Shown here: positions 36,997 through 44,456 of the stretch, in pieces
Layout: every line of letters starts with the position of its first letter
Numbering within the stretch: position 1 is the first letter of the stretch
Source: Lachnospiraceae bacterium
GTDB taxonomy: Bacteria > Bacillota > Clostridia > Lachnospirales > Lachnospiraceae
Reading direction: 5' to 3'
Length of the DNA: 64,000 nt
NCBI GenBank assembly: GCA_017518735.1
Contig: JAFWTY010000028.1
Location: 62,001-126,000, forward strand
The notes under the pieces: generated by a model
Databases searched by the model: none
What the model was told of the DNA's origin: nothing
The model's input: the letters and a program-made list of their open reading frames with translations, nothing else
Made by a program: the position numbers and the translations under genes

Positions 36997-38767
36997 ATGC
37001 TGCCTCCTTTCGGGAAAGGACAATACCATCCGTATCCTCATCCTTCGCCATGCTGTGTGCTTCCCACATTTTCCGGTACAGTTCACAGTTTTCAAGGAGT
37101 TGTTCCTGTGTTCCGCATGCCTCGACATTACCGTTGTTAATTACATAAATCCGATCTGCATCCGTTATTGTGGAAAGACGATGCGCAATTACAATCAGAG
37201 TTCTGCCCTGAACGAGTTTCGCCACACTCGACTGTACGAGCGCTTCGTTTTCAGGGTCCGTATATGCTGTAGCCTCGTCCAAAATAACTACGGGCGCATC
37301 TTTTAGCATTGCTCTTGCGATACAGATTCTCTGTCTCTCACCTCCGGATAAATGTCCTCCTGCGCCGCCGACCACGGTATCGTATCCGTTTTCCAAACTC
37401 AAAATAAAATCATGACATCCCGTGGCTTTGGCTGCATTTATCACATCTTCATCCGTGGCTCCTGCTTTTCCTAAGCGGATGTTTTCTTTTACCGTCATGT
37501 CAAAGAGGTAATTATCCTGCGCCACATATGCAATCTGTCCCATGTAATATTCAAGCGGTAAGTCCTGAATGTTGACACCACCATAGGTAATGGTTCCCGA
37601 TGAGACATCCCATAAAGAATCGATTAGTCTTGCAATCGTACTCTTTCCGGAACCGGAAGGTCCGACAATGGCGCAAACCTCTCCCTGTTTGATTTCCATG
37701 TTAATGCCGTGAAGAACTTCTTTTTCTTTATATCCAAATCTCACATCCGACAATACAATATCCGTGCCCTCCGGCTTCTTTGTAATTTCGGAAGGTCTTT
37801 CCATATCGTCACGTTCCAGAATTTCAGTAACTTCTCCAAAGATGGTTTTCATTTTTAACAAATCATCCGTATATGAAAACGCAACAACCAGCGGGGTTAT
37901 CAGTCCCGTGGAAAGTATAATTCCGGTGATAAAATTTTCAGGTGTAATCAATCCGTTTTTCACCAAAAGAAGTCCGACGGGAAGAACTCCCAGAAACGTT
38001 GCCGGAAGAAATGACATCGTTCCGGACTGCGGCCAAATACATCTGCGCATCCAGTCGATGAATACATCCGCGCCCTCTCTCGCCGCAATGACGAATTTTT
38101 CATAAGAACTTCCGGTCTTGCCGAATGCCTTGATAACTTCAATTCCGTTGATATATTCTACTGCGGTATCGTTCAGTTTCTTTGTCTTCTCGACAGAAAG
38201 TTCATATCCTCCCTGACTCTTCTTCATCATGATGGCCATACAAATCAGACCGATAAATGCTCCGACCAGATTAGCCAGTCCAAGTCGCCAGTCAATGGTC
38301 AGAATATAAATAAACATTATGATCGGCAAAAGCAGGTTTGAAGTAAACTCCGGTACAATATGTGCCAGCGTGGTTTCCATGGAATCCACTCGTTCCACGA
38401 TGATGTTTTTATAACTTCCGCTGTTATCATCCAGTACCGACCCAAGCGGAATCTTAGACAGTTTTTCGCAAAGCTGTTTTCGAATTCCTCCGAGAACGGT
38501 AAACGTTGCAACATGCGATAACGTTGTCGAAAAAGAATGCAGCGTCATTCTGATTGTCCAAAACAATGCCATCAGAAGTACAAGTTTTAAGTAATCACTC
38601 CACTGCCGGTTTCCGGAAAGCAGCTCCCCGACAATTTTAGCGATAATCAGATACGGCACAAAAGAAGCCGCAACCCCGAGCATGGCAAGCACCACACTTC
38701 CTCCGAAATAGGCCTTCTTTCGTCCCGCGAATTCAAGTACCCAGGACAACAATCCTCTTTTTTTCAT
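36989..38767 (-). CDS. ABC half-transporter (permease-ATPase), YbtPQ/IrtA-like
   Basis: 592 residues. The first TM (AYFGGSVVLAMLGVAASFVPYLI) follows a short basic start. The ATPase half has GPSGSGKST, LSGGERQRICIARAMLKDAP, VVILDEATAYTDPE and the H-loop VIAHRLSTI. It is canonical, so both halves of the pair should hydrolyse ATP. It is coupled to the second half-transporter by an 8-bp overlap and lies 96 bp downstream of flavodoxin. The pattern (flavodoxin, ABC pair, GGTTAG-N6-CTAACC operator) points to a metal-starvation uptake system rather than multidrug export; substrate unknown. Confidence 0.87.
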   Translation of the reverse strand: MKKRGLLSWVLEFAGRKKAYFGGSVVLAMLGVAASFVPYLIIAKIVGELLSGNRQWSDYLKLVLLMALFWTIRMTLHSFSTTLSHVATFTVLGGIRKQLCEKLSKIPLGSVLDDNSGSYKNIIVERVDSMETTLAHIVPEFTSNLLLPIIMFIYILTIDWRLGLANLVGAFIGLICMAIMMKKSQGGYELSVEKTKKLNDTAVEYINGIEVIKAFGKTGSSYEKFVIAAREGADVFIDWMRRCIWPQSGTMSFLPATFLGVLPVGLLLVKNGLITPENFITGIILSTGLITPLVVAFSYTDDLLKMKTIFGEVTEILERDDMERPSEITKKPEGTDIVLSDVRFGYKEKEVLHGINMEIKQGEVCAIVGPSGSGKSTIARLIDSLWDVSSGTITYGGVNIQDLPLEYYMGQIAYVAQDNYLFDMTVKENIRLGKAGATDEDVINAAKATGCHDFILSLENGYDTVVGGAGGHLSGGERQRICIARAMLKDAPVVILDEATAYTDPENEALVQSSVAKLVQGRTLIVIAHRLSTITDADRIYVINNGNVEACGTQEQLLENCELYRKMWEAHSMAKDEDTDGIVLSRKEAAYV

Positions 38768-38794
38768 CTACCGGTCTCCTCTCTTTCAATGCAT

Positions 38795-38820
38795 AAACCG
38801 GGCGCAGTTGCACCCGGTTT
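38795..38820 (-). other. intercistronic hairpin between flavodoxin and ABC genes
   Basis: AAACCGGG and CCCGGTTT pair around a 10-base loop. It lies 28 bp before the ABC gene and 44 bp after flavodoxin. No T run follows on the minus strand, so a full terminator is unlikely; it may stabilise the upstream message and raise flavodoxin relative to transporter expression. Confidence 0.55.
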
Positions 38821-38863
38821 GCTACATCCCAAATTCCCGTCCCGTATCAGCCTACAGAACTTA

Positions 38864-39283
38864 TTATGCAAGCGCTTCCCCAAGCGCTTTACATTCACTT
38901 AATGCGGCATCGTCCGGCTCGTTGTTCGCCATAATGCCGTCCATTACAAGCTCTGCTCCGGCATTTTTGGCACGATCCTGCCAGTCTCTCATCCACTGGC
39001 CGTCACCCCAGCCGTAGGAGCCGAACAGTCCGATCTTTTTCCCGGAAAGAGAGCCTTCCAAAGCAGAAAACATAGGTTCAAATTCATCCTCTTCCAATAC
39101 TTCCGCTCCCATTGCAGGACAACCGAATGCTACTGCATCAAATCCCACCATCACATCAGCATTAAACTCCGAAGCGGTAAAATAACTGACTTCCGCCCCT
39201 TTCGCTTCTGCCGCTGCGCCTACTGCTTTCGCCATGGTTTCCGTGTTTCCGGTACCGCTCCAATAAACAACTGCTGTTTTCAT
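38864..39283 (-). CDS. flavodoxin
   Basis: 139 residues, short-chain type. The FMN phosphate loop is WSGTGNTETMAKA (T/SxTGNT), and aromatic ring-binding loops occur at GCPAMGAE and GSYGWGDGQWMRDW. It is an acidic soluble electron carrier that replaces ferredoxin under iron limitation. Its place behind DUF3793 and in front of an ABC pair, under a metal-type operator, fits induction on iron starvation. Confidence 0.92.
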   Translation of the reverse strand: MKTAVVYWSGTGNTETMAKAVGAAAEAKGAEVSYFTASEFNADVMVGFDAVAFGCPAMGAEVLEEDEFEPMFSALEGSLSGKKIGLFGSYGWGDGQWMRDWQDRAKNAGAELVMDGIMANNEPDDAALSECKALGEALA

Positions 39284-39338
39284 AAATGTATCCTTTCCAA
39301 GCCTTCAGGCTCTTTGTAATTTATTTTGAACCAACCGC

Positions 39339-39905
39339 TTATGCGGGTGTTTCCACAACCAATTCCTCCAGTTTTGCCCCCATACAAAAGCGTTTCGCAT
39401 AACACCTTGTGCATTCTCGAAAAGCACGAAATCTCTCTCTCGCCTTGTCGACATCGCCATACACTTTCCATCAGCCCACGCACTTAAAATCCCTGGCCTT
39501 GTTTTCCATGAACCCGACAACATCTTCCGGCGGGTAACCCAGGAAAAAGCCGACTTCGTGCGGAAACTGCCAGTTTTCTTCACGCTTCATCATCTTTCGT
39601 CGTAAAAATGCCACGCATCCTTCCGTATTCTCAAGATGATAACCAAGGTCTTTCAAAAGCCCCGCCGCCGTCTCGTTGTTTAAATCTTTCGATAAAAGAT
39701 CCGGCCGGTAGAGATAAATCACCACCCTCGTTTCATAGAAAACTACTGGAATGATATGCAGACCTTTTCTTCTGAGTTTTTGATTCAGCCTTCTGATCTG
39801 TCTAAAGACTTCTTCCCTCGATTCATAATCGCAGGAGAACAGACTCCCTGTTTTCAACCCCGCCAACGTGGGGGAACAATTTTCAATAATCGTATAATCC
39901 GACAA
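39339..39905 (-). CDS. DUF3793 family protein with in-frame UGA (candidate selenoprotein)
   Basis: 188 codons from TTG 39905 (GAGG seven bases upstream) to TAA 39339-39341, with an in-frame TGA at 39471-39473 (codon 145). The N-terminus CSPTLAGLKTGSLFSC and FPHEVGFFLGYPPEDVVGF are DUF3793 landmarks. The text around the stop is FKCVG-UGA-WKVYGDVDKARERF, then CTRCYAKRFC and the end LEELVVETPA. From memory, family members read CVGCWKVYGD, so UGA replaces the second Cys of a CxxC. Sequence after the UGA is intact for 43 codons. A hairpin suited to a bacterial SECIS follows. Selenocysteine is therefore plausible; a fresh nonsense mutation would give a 144-residue product. The function of DUF3793 is unknown; it is often near flavodoxin genes. 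Confidence 0.75.
39422..39446 (-). promoter_or_regulatory. possible bacterial SECIS hairpin downstream of the UGA
   Basis: In the RNA after the UGA, nucleotides 25-33 (AAGGCGAGA) pair with 40-49 (UUUCGUGCUU) with one bulged G and two G-U pairs. They enclose the six-base loop GAGAGA (genomic 39432-39437). The loop starts 34 nucleotides after the UGA and has G first, which meets the loose bacterial SECIS criteria (loop within about 16-37 nt, G in the first two loop positions). Pairing was done by hand and the stem is weak. Confidence 0.4.
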
Positions 39906-39938
39906 CTCTTCGCCTCTTTGTTAGTTTTATCTTACTTT

Positions 39939-39956
39939 GGTTAGTTATCTCTAACC
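39939..39956 (-). promoter_or_regulatory. GGTTAG-N6-CTAACC operator of the DUF3793/flavodoxin operon
   Basis: GGTTAGTTATCTCTAACC, a perfect six-base inverted repeat with a six-base spacer. It lies at about +3 to +20 of the promoter at 39966-39994, an arrangement for repression. Three near-identical sites lie at 49.7-49.8 kb. The half-site GGTTAG equals the inner DtxR/IdeR half-site, though the spacing differs, so an iron- or manganese-sensing DtxR-type repressor is the best guess. Confidence 0.75.
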
Positions 39957-39965
39957 ACATGGAAA

Positions 39966-39994
39966 ATAATAACGTATCAAGAGGTTTTTGTCAA
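39966..39994 (-). promoter_or_regulatory. promoter of the DUF3793/flavodoxin/ABC operon
   Basis: On the minus strand TTGACA (39989-39994) and TATTAT (39966-39971) are 17 bp apart. The predicted start near 39959 falls just before the operator at 39939-39956. Confidence 0.8.
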
Positions 39995-40011
39995 TCCGGA
40001 AGATACGTTTT

Positions 40012-40524
40012 TTATGCAAGTTGACTTTGAATAACTGTACAAATCCAAGCCGCCAGAGCACAGGCTGCAGGGAAGATCAACAGTGCTTTTAAAAGCTGAC
40101 TTTTGATGTTGTATCCATACTTCCTGCCGGAATAAACAGTCTTAAGTTCCGGAAAATAGAACTGAAAGAAATGAAACTTCATCAGAAGAAAATAATCGAA
40201 GCAGATCATGTCATACATTTTGTAGATTTCGAAGATCAGGATAAATCTTAAGAAAAACTGCCAAAAGGTAAATCCGCTTCTGAAGCCGTCCCATACGGAA
40301 ATTACACCGACACCGAGAATCATCAGAAAACTCATGATGATTAAGGTCCAGCCGATTATTTTCGCCCCGTAGAACAGTTCTTCCGTTCTCGGAATAACGG
40401 CATCCTGCGCTTCCTTCGGCGCGGATGAAAACAGTTTTTTATCCTGCACAAGGGCAACCGCGGCAAACATCATTAAAGTAATCGCCACACAGAATATCAG
40501 TGCCAGAAAAACAGTTAAAAGCAT
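40012..40524 (-). CDS. small polytopic membrane protein, unknown
   Basis: 170 residues from ATG 40524, with GAGGAG upstream; a longer frame from 40590 overlaps the ATC hydrolase-like gene. Four TMs are visible: LLTVFLALIFCVAITLMMF, IIGWTLIIMSFLMILGVGVI, FWQFFLRFILIFEIYKMY, and LLKALLIFPAACALAAWIC at the end. No catalytic motif is evident. It begins 13 bp after the ATC hydrolase-like gene and probably belongs to the same transcript. Confidence 0.7.
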   Translation of the reverse strand: MLLTVFLALIFCVAITLMMFAAVALVQDKKLFSSAPKEAQDAVIPRTEELFYGAKIIGWTLIIMSFLMILGVGVISVWDGFRSGFTFWQFFLRFILIFEIYKMYDMICFDYFLLMKFHFFQFYFPELKTVYSGRKYGYNIKSQLLKALLIFPAACALAAWICTVIQSQLA

Positions 40525-40537
40525 TTCTTCGCTCTCC

Positions 40538-41173
40538 TCAAATCTTTTTCTTTTTGTATCCGCAGTCGCAGTACGGGCCGCCTGATGCAAGCGTATACTC
40601 CCTTACAAAAAAAGACGCCCCACCCATCTCACTCATCGTGTAGTCCAGGTGACACATCGCCGGAACAAGATCATACAGACCGTATTCCTTCATCAATGTA
40701 CAGATTCCGCATTTCGTAAATCGCGCTTCATATCCGCTTTCGTCTTCATACGGCAGATAATCCATGTTCCATGAATACGGATTTCTGTCAGCTGCTTTCA
40801 AGGCGGCAGTTTTTTTCTGACTTTCCAGGTCCTTAGCCGTGAATTTCTTTTTCGCGGCTTTCCGGCAAAAAATCTTAGTAACAGCATTTGTCATGGCGTG
40901 TTCATAAAATACCGTAGCTTCTTCGACAGTTGGCTTACTGTCCATATTGAGAAATACCGATGTCAAAATGGCACAATTTACGATATTGGCTTTGAATCTG
41001 TCACCTTTTTCAAATTCCGGAAGTCTCCCGATAATCTCCCTGTATTTCGGTTTTGCTTTTGCCATGATTCGCCCGGCCTCTTCGGATTTTATATTCAAAT
41101 CATTTATAAGCGCCCTTTGAAAATGCTTTCTGTATAAAAACCACATTCCCGCCGGCATACCACTATACTTCAT
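40538..41173 (-). CDS. L-2-amino-thiazoline-4-carboxylate hydrolase-like protein
   Basis: 211 residues from ATG 41173 (AGGAAG about eight bases upstream). The C-terminal half has the family pattern FTKCGICTLMKEYGLYDL, PAMCHLDYTMSEMGG and LASGGPYCDCGYKKKK, with paired cysteines. The named activity is ring opening in bacterial L-cysteine synthesis from ATC (Pseudomonas AtcB), but most Clostridia members are uncharacterised and the Cys set could bind metal. A second, divergent member lies directly upstream. Confidence 0.75.
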   Translation of the reverse strand: MKYSGMPAGMWFLYRKHFQRALINDLNIKSEEAGRIMAKAKPKYREIIGRLPEFEKGDRFKANIVNCAILTSVFLNMDSKPTVEEATVFYEHAMTNAVTKIFCRKAAKKKFTAKDLESQKKTAALKAADRNPYSWNMDYLPYEDESGYEARFTKCGICTLMKEYGLYDLVPAMCHLDYTMSEMGGASFFVREYTLASGGPYCDCGYKKKKI

Positions 41174-41238
41174 CTTCCATACTTCCTTCCTTACCTCTAA
41201 CATTAACGGTTCTTCGGTCTGGTAAATACTTCAAACTA

Positions 41239-41904
41239 CTATATCTCCTCCAGATTACTATAGGCTTTAGCCGCTTCGCTTTTATCTCCCACATACCAGT
41301 AGTCACAAAAATCGCCGCCTAGAATCTCTATCTGCGTGCGGATCAGTTTTGCATGAAGCACATGAGCCAGAGAATGATCGGTCTTGCATAGATAAGGCAG
41401 CAATTCCTCATAACCATGCGCTTTTGCATGCTTTGCAATCGGACATCCTATCAGATGAAAACTATACCCCTCGGTTCTGTTATCGGGATTGATCTCTATT
41501 CCCCATGTATCAATCCATTCCCCCTTTGCCTGATGCTCTCTTACCTGTCTTTCGTACTTTTCATAAATCCGCTCAAACAGCTTATATGGCCACTTGTTTT
41601 TATTTGCATCAACTATCTTTCCAAGAAACCGTAGTCTGTCAACATGCCAACCGTGAATGATCTGAAACGCCTTTCCGTCGATCACATGGTCACTTGCCTC
41701 ATAAAAAGCCAGAATAGAAAACCATGTACCCATATTTTTTGCCATGCCGTTTTCTTTTCCTCCAAGATCCGGCATTTCGTTCAAGAGTCTTTTATATTCA
41801 TTATCAGCACGCAGGCAGATTTCTTCCTTCCTGTCGGGAAGATACTTATCGCAGTATTTTTCAAACAGTCTCCCCCATGATTTCGGATATGCTTTGTTCC
41901 ACAT
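41239..41904 (-). CDS. L-2-amino-thiazoline-4-carboxylate hydrolase-like protein, second copy
   Basis: 221 residues. The same layout as its neighbour is visible: an N-terminal helical part, then YSFHLIGCPIAKHAKAHGY, PYLCKTDHSLAHVLHA and GGDFCDYWYVGD. The key C/D-rich C-terminal motif is kept, but overall similarity to the other copy is low. The two genes are probably old paralogues in one operon. GGGTAG precedes the ATG. Confidence 0.72.
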   Translation of the reverse strand: MWNKAYPKSWGRLFEKYCDKYLPDRKEEICLRADNEYKRLLNEMPDLGGKENGMAKNMGTWFSILAFYEASDHVIDGKAFQIIHGWHVDRLRFLGKIVDANKNKWPYKLFERIYEKYERQVREHQAKGEWIDTWGIEINPDNRTEGYSFHLIGCPIAKHAKAHGYEELLPYLCKTDHSLAHVLHAKLIRTQIEILGGDFCDYWYVGDKSEAAKAYSNLEEI

Positions 41905-41909
41905 TATAT

Positions 41910-42026
41910 CTACCCCCTTCCCAAGGGTTTCTTCGCATCCGGAGCCTTTTTCCCAATCACATATGGAATATGTGATTCAAACATAACGTTCAGCATTCCA
42001 GCATCCTTTAATGTTTTTTTGAACAT
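41910..42026 (-). CDS. possible small ORF or C-terminal fragment
   Basis: 38 codons, MFKKTLKDAGMLNVMFES then HIPYVIGKKAPDAKKPLGRG, from ATG 42026, overlapping the end of the DUF6796-like gene. GGGAGG lies 12 bases upstream, rather far. The sequence looks protein-like (helix, then a strand and basic tail) and resembles the tail of a small methyltransferase, but nothing confirms translation. It could be debris from a deletion. Confidence 0.35.
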   Translation of the reverse strand: MFKKTLKDAGMLNVMFESHIPYVIGKKAPDAKKPLGRG

Positions 42027-42706
42027 ATCGCTAACAATCCTCCCATCATCCAGAGATTTCCGGCGCTGATCCACGCAGCAGCCAGGGCATTTGTTACCTC
42101 GTAATCTCCGATTAGTTTCATGATAATTATCCATAAGACTCCAAACAGGATATTAAATATACAGCACCATCTCGGAAGCGGTGTATATCCTTTTGCAAAT
42201 GCATTGATCTGGACAATGGCTGCTACAAAAAAGAAAACAAGAAATATAATCGTTGCAGGTAGCAGAAACCATTTTAAGAATCCGCCTACCTCAGTTACGA
42301 CAGTTGCAGAATCATTCTCGTAAAAGCGCTTTAGAAGATATGCGGCGATACAACACGGCACATGAACTCCGCACCCGCCAAATGCAAGGCAGCCTATGAT
42401 ACCCGCTCTGTAAGCATGCGCATCTTTTTCGGAATACGGCTTTATCAACCTGTACACGGCAAACCAGCAAAGACATTCAAGCGGTATACCAACAAGCCCC
42501 AGCAAAGCCGAGGCAACGATACGGCCATCTGATACGAGCAGGAATCTCGCAAACATAGGCGGGAGACCATCTGCATCATAGTAAAATGTTCCCCATCCCA
42601 GAATCATGTCGGCAGCAAAAACCATAAGAGCTGCAAAAATACCTAACTTCAACAAATGCTTTATCCGATTCCAGTCTATTTCAGATGATAGCTCATTCGA
42701 ACTCAT
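42008..42706 (-). CDS. DUF6796-like seven-TM membrane protein
   Basis: 232 residues, start after GGAGGAGGATTAAG. About seven TMs are present, with short loops; LLGLVGIPLECLCWFAVYRLI, AFGGCGVHVPCCIAAYLL and AAWISAGNLWMMGGLLAI are landmarks. I associate this pattern with the DUF6796 family of Clostridia membrane proteins, function unknown. It is immediately preceded by a 27-codon ORF whose stop overlaps its ribosome site. Confidence 0.62.
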   Translation of the reverse strand: MSSNELSSEIDWNRIKHLLKLGIFAALMVFAADMILGWGTFYYDADGLPPMFARFLLVSDGRIVASALLGLVGIPLECLCWFAVYRLIKPYSEKDAHAYRAGIIGCLAFGGCGVHVPCCIAAYLLKRFYENDSATVVTEVGGFLKWFLLPATIIFLVFFFVAAIVQINAFAKGYTPLPRWCCIFNILFGVLWIIIMKLIGDYEVTNALAAAWISAGNLWMMGGLLAICSKKH

Positions 42707-42707
42707 C

Positions 42708-42791
42708 TTAATCCTCCTCCGAAAGTGTTCCTATAAAACCGCATATTCCTATGATTATCAGTTTTCTTCTTTTCTCAACACTCTTCTGCAT
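42708..42791 (-). CDS. 27-codon ORF ahead of the DUF6796-like gene
   Basis: ATG 42791 has GGAG five bases upstream. The peptide MQKSVEKRRKLIIIGICGFI + GTLSEED ends at TAA 42708-42710, within the ribosome site of the next gene. It reads like the basic start and first half-TM of a membrane protein, so it may be the stub of a second DUF6796-like copy, a leader peptide coupled to the next gene, or chance. Confidence 0.4.
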   Translation of the reverse strand: MQKSVEKRRKLIIIGICGFIGTLSEED

Positions 42792-42862
42792 GGCTTCTCC
42801 ATTCAAAAATTGCCGTGTACGCTTTCATTTATTAATTCGCACATTTTTCTTACCGCTTCTAT

Positions 42863-43621
42863 TCATTGTTTGCAAACTGCCCTTATTCCCCTTACAAACT
42901 TTTCAGGCTGAAACGGTGCCAATCCTCCGTGCCCGACATTCTTAATCAGACGAAACTTTGTGTTCGGAAAAGCCGATTTCACATATTGAATATCCGCTTT
43001 TCTGTCCTTAACTTCTGCCTCAGCAACCCAATATTCAACGCATGGACAGTTATCTTTTATAACCGATGGCATGGAATAATTATTACAGGATTCAAACGTC
43101 CGCCAGATTGTTTTGTAACTTATCATCTTCAAAACTTTTGCTGCGTATTTGACATCTTCCCCGGAAAGATTGTCCGTCGAAAATGCTTTTTCAAGAAGTT
43201 TGATTCCGCCAAGCTTTCCCATTGAAATCAGGAGAAAGTCTTTCACAGCAATCAGTCTTGTTATAATCCACGGCAATCTGTACGGAGTGATTCCTCCGTC
43301 GATAACGGCATGCCTGATGGCAATTCTCACATTCGCCAGAAGGCGGATTACAATGCTTCCACCCATGGAGCACCCGTAAACACACTCAACTTCGGTTATT
43401 CCGCGGCTTTTAATCCACTTTTCCGTTTCTGTGGCAATTTCTTCGACACTCGTAAAATCGTCCCTCCTGTCAGGGTCGTATCCCGGAAGGGAAGGTACAA
43501 CCACGTGATAATCTTTATCCAGAAGGGGGATTACATATTCGAAATAATCCCAGATTACAATGGATGGATGAATCAGTATTATTGTTTTTCTATTCTGTTT
43601 TCCAAACTCATGAAATGTCAT
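42863..43621 (-). CDS. alpha/beta hydrolase
   Basis: 252 residues. The fold signatures are TIILIHPSIVIWDYF (oxyanion region, HP rather than HG), HVVVPSLPGYD, the nucleophile elbow YGCSMGGSI (GxSxG Ser), and a late catalytic His in NVGHGGLAPFQPEKF. It is a cytoplasmic esterase/lipase-like hydrolase with unknown substrate. A weak GGTGAG-type site precedes the ATG. Confidence 0.83.
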   Translation of the reverse strand: MTFHEFGKQNRKTIILIHPSIVIWDYFEYVIPLLDKDYHVVVPSLPGYDPDRRDDFTSVEEIATETEKWIKSRGITEVECVYGCSMGGSIVIRLLANVRIAIRHAVIDGGITPYRLPWIITRLIAVKDFLLISMGKLGGIKLLEKAFSTDNLSGEDVKYAAKVLKMISYKTIWRTFESCNNYSMPSVIKDNCPCVEYWVAEAEVKDRKADIQYVKSAFPNTKFRLIKNVGHGGLAPFQPEKFVRGIRAVCKQ

Positions 43622-43763
43622 TTTTCACTCACCCAAACTATAATCATCAGGCGACTTAAATACTATTTTAATAATTTGCATATTTACGAAGCTGTCACAA
43701 AATCTAATCATAAACCTGTGTGATATGGACATCATCAAAGCACGCCGGACCAATCATTTTTTC

Positions 43764-44387
43764 CTATTTCCTTGCGGTTACTGCAATCCACGGTTTCGTT
43801 TCATGATGGTCTGATTTCACAGATGAAAAGCCCGCGTTTTTTAAAGCCGCTTCAATTTCAGGTACCGTATGACACTTCATCCCGTCTATAATCTTTTCAT
43901 ATTTAAGACCGGCTTCATCTGTTCCGTCCGATTCGCATACAATCAAAAACAGTCCGCCTGGTTTTAATACCTTCTCTACCTGCTTAAAACACTTCTCAAG
44001 GCCCGGCCAGAAATAAATTGTTTCAAATGCCGTTGCAAGGTCATACCGCTCCTTAGGAAGATCCAGCGCCGAAACATCTCCCTGTTGCACTTCACATCTG
44101 CCGGCATCTATCATGGCTTTGTTATAGTCGGTTGCCGCCTGCACCGAAACATCGGAATAGTCAATCGCTGTCACTTTCGCAACAGGATACCTCTTGAGAA
44201 GCTCAGCTGCATTCCTGCCTCCCCCGCATCCGAGTTCCACTATTTCTTCAGGAACTGACGATGAAATATGTGACAGTCCCCAGTCGGCCATCTTTGCATG
44301 ACCGCTGTTCATGCCATTAACCATCATCTTACCCAGGAAGCCTTCCGGCTTTCTGGTCTGGCTGACAAATTTCTTATATAAACCCAT
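43764..44387 (-). CDS. class I SAM-dependent methyltransferase
   Basis: 207 residues. Motif I is IVELGCGGGRNAAELL, followed by AIDYSDVSVQAA, a motif for SAM ribose binding, and VEKVLKPGGLFLIVCE. The N-terminal KPEGFLGKMMVNGMNSGHAKMADW is typical of a Clostridia group of small methyltransferases. The substrate is unknown. GAGGG precedes the ATG, and a perfect dyad lies 50 bp upstream (44437-44456). Confidence 0.85.
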   Translation of the reverse strand: MGLYKKFVSQTRKPEGFLGKMMVNGMNSGHAKMADWGLSHISSSVPEEIVELGCGGGRNAAELLKRYPVAKVTAIDYSDVSVQAATDYNKAMIDAGRCEVQQGDVSALDLPKERYDLATAFETIYFWPGLEKCFKQVEKVLKPGGLFLIVCESDGTDEAGLKYEKIIDGMKCHTVPEIEAALKNAGFSSVKSDHHETKPWIAVTARK

Positions 44388-44436
44388 TGTGCATCCCTCG
44401 CCTCATCAAATACTATTTTTATAAATGCCCATTATC

Positions 44437-44456
44437 TTATAAGTGCTGACTTATAA
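44437..44456. promoter_or_regulatory. perfect 20-bp dyad at the P-type ATPase stop and upstream of the methyltransferase
   Basis: TTATAAGT-GCTG-ACTTATAA is an exact inverted repeat of eight bases per arm. It overlaps the ATPase stop codon (44451-44453) and lies 50 bp before the methyltransferase ATG. The low GC and lack of a T run argue against a terminator; the position suits a repressor operator for the methyltransferase gene. Confidence 0.5.

Noticed and set aside
39305..39583. 92-codon frame overlapping the end of the DUF3793 gene
   Set aside because: It is another frame of DUF3793 coding DNA; the real continuation is the frame after the in-frame UGA.
41910..42134. 74-codon frame starting at 42134
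   Set aside because: Its first half is an out-of-frame reading of the DUF6796-like gene; only the last 38 codons could be independent.
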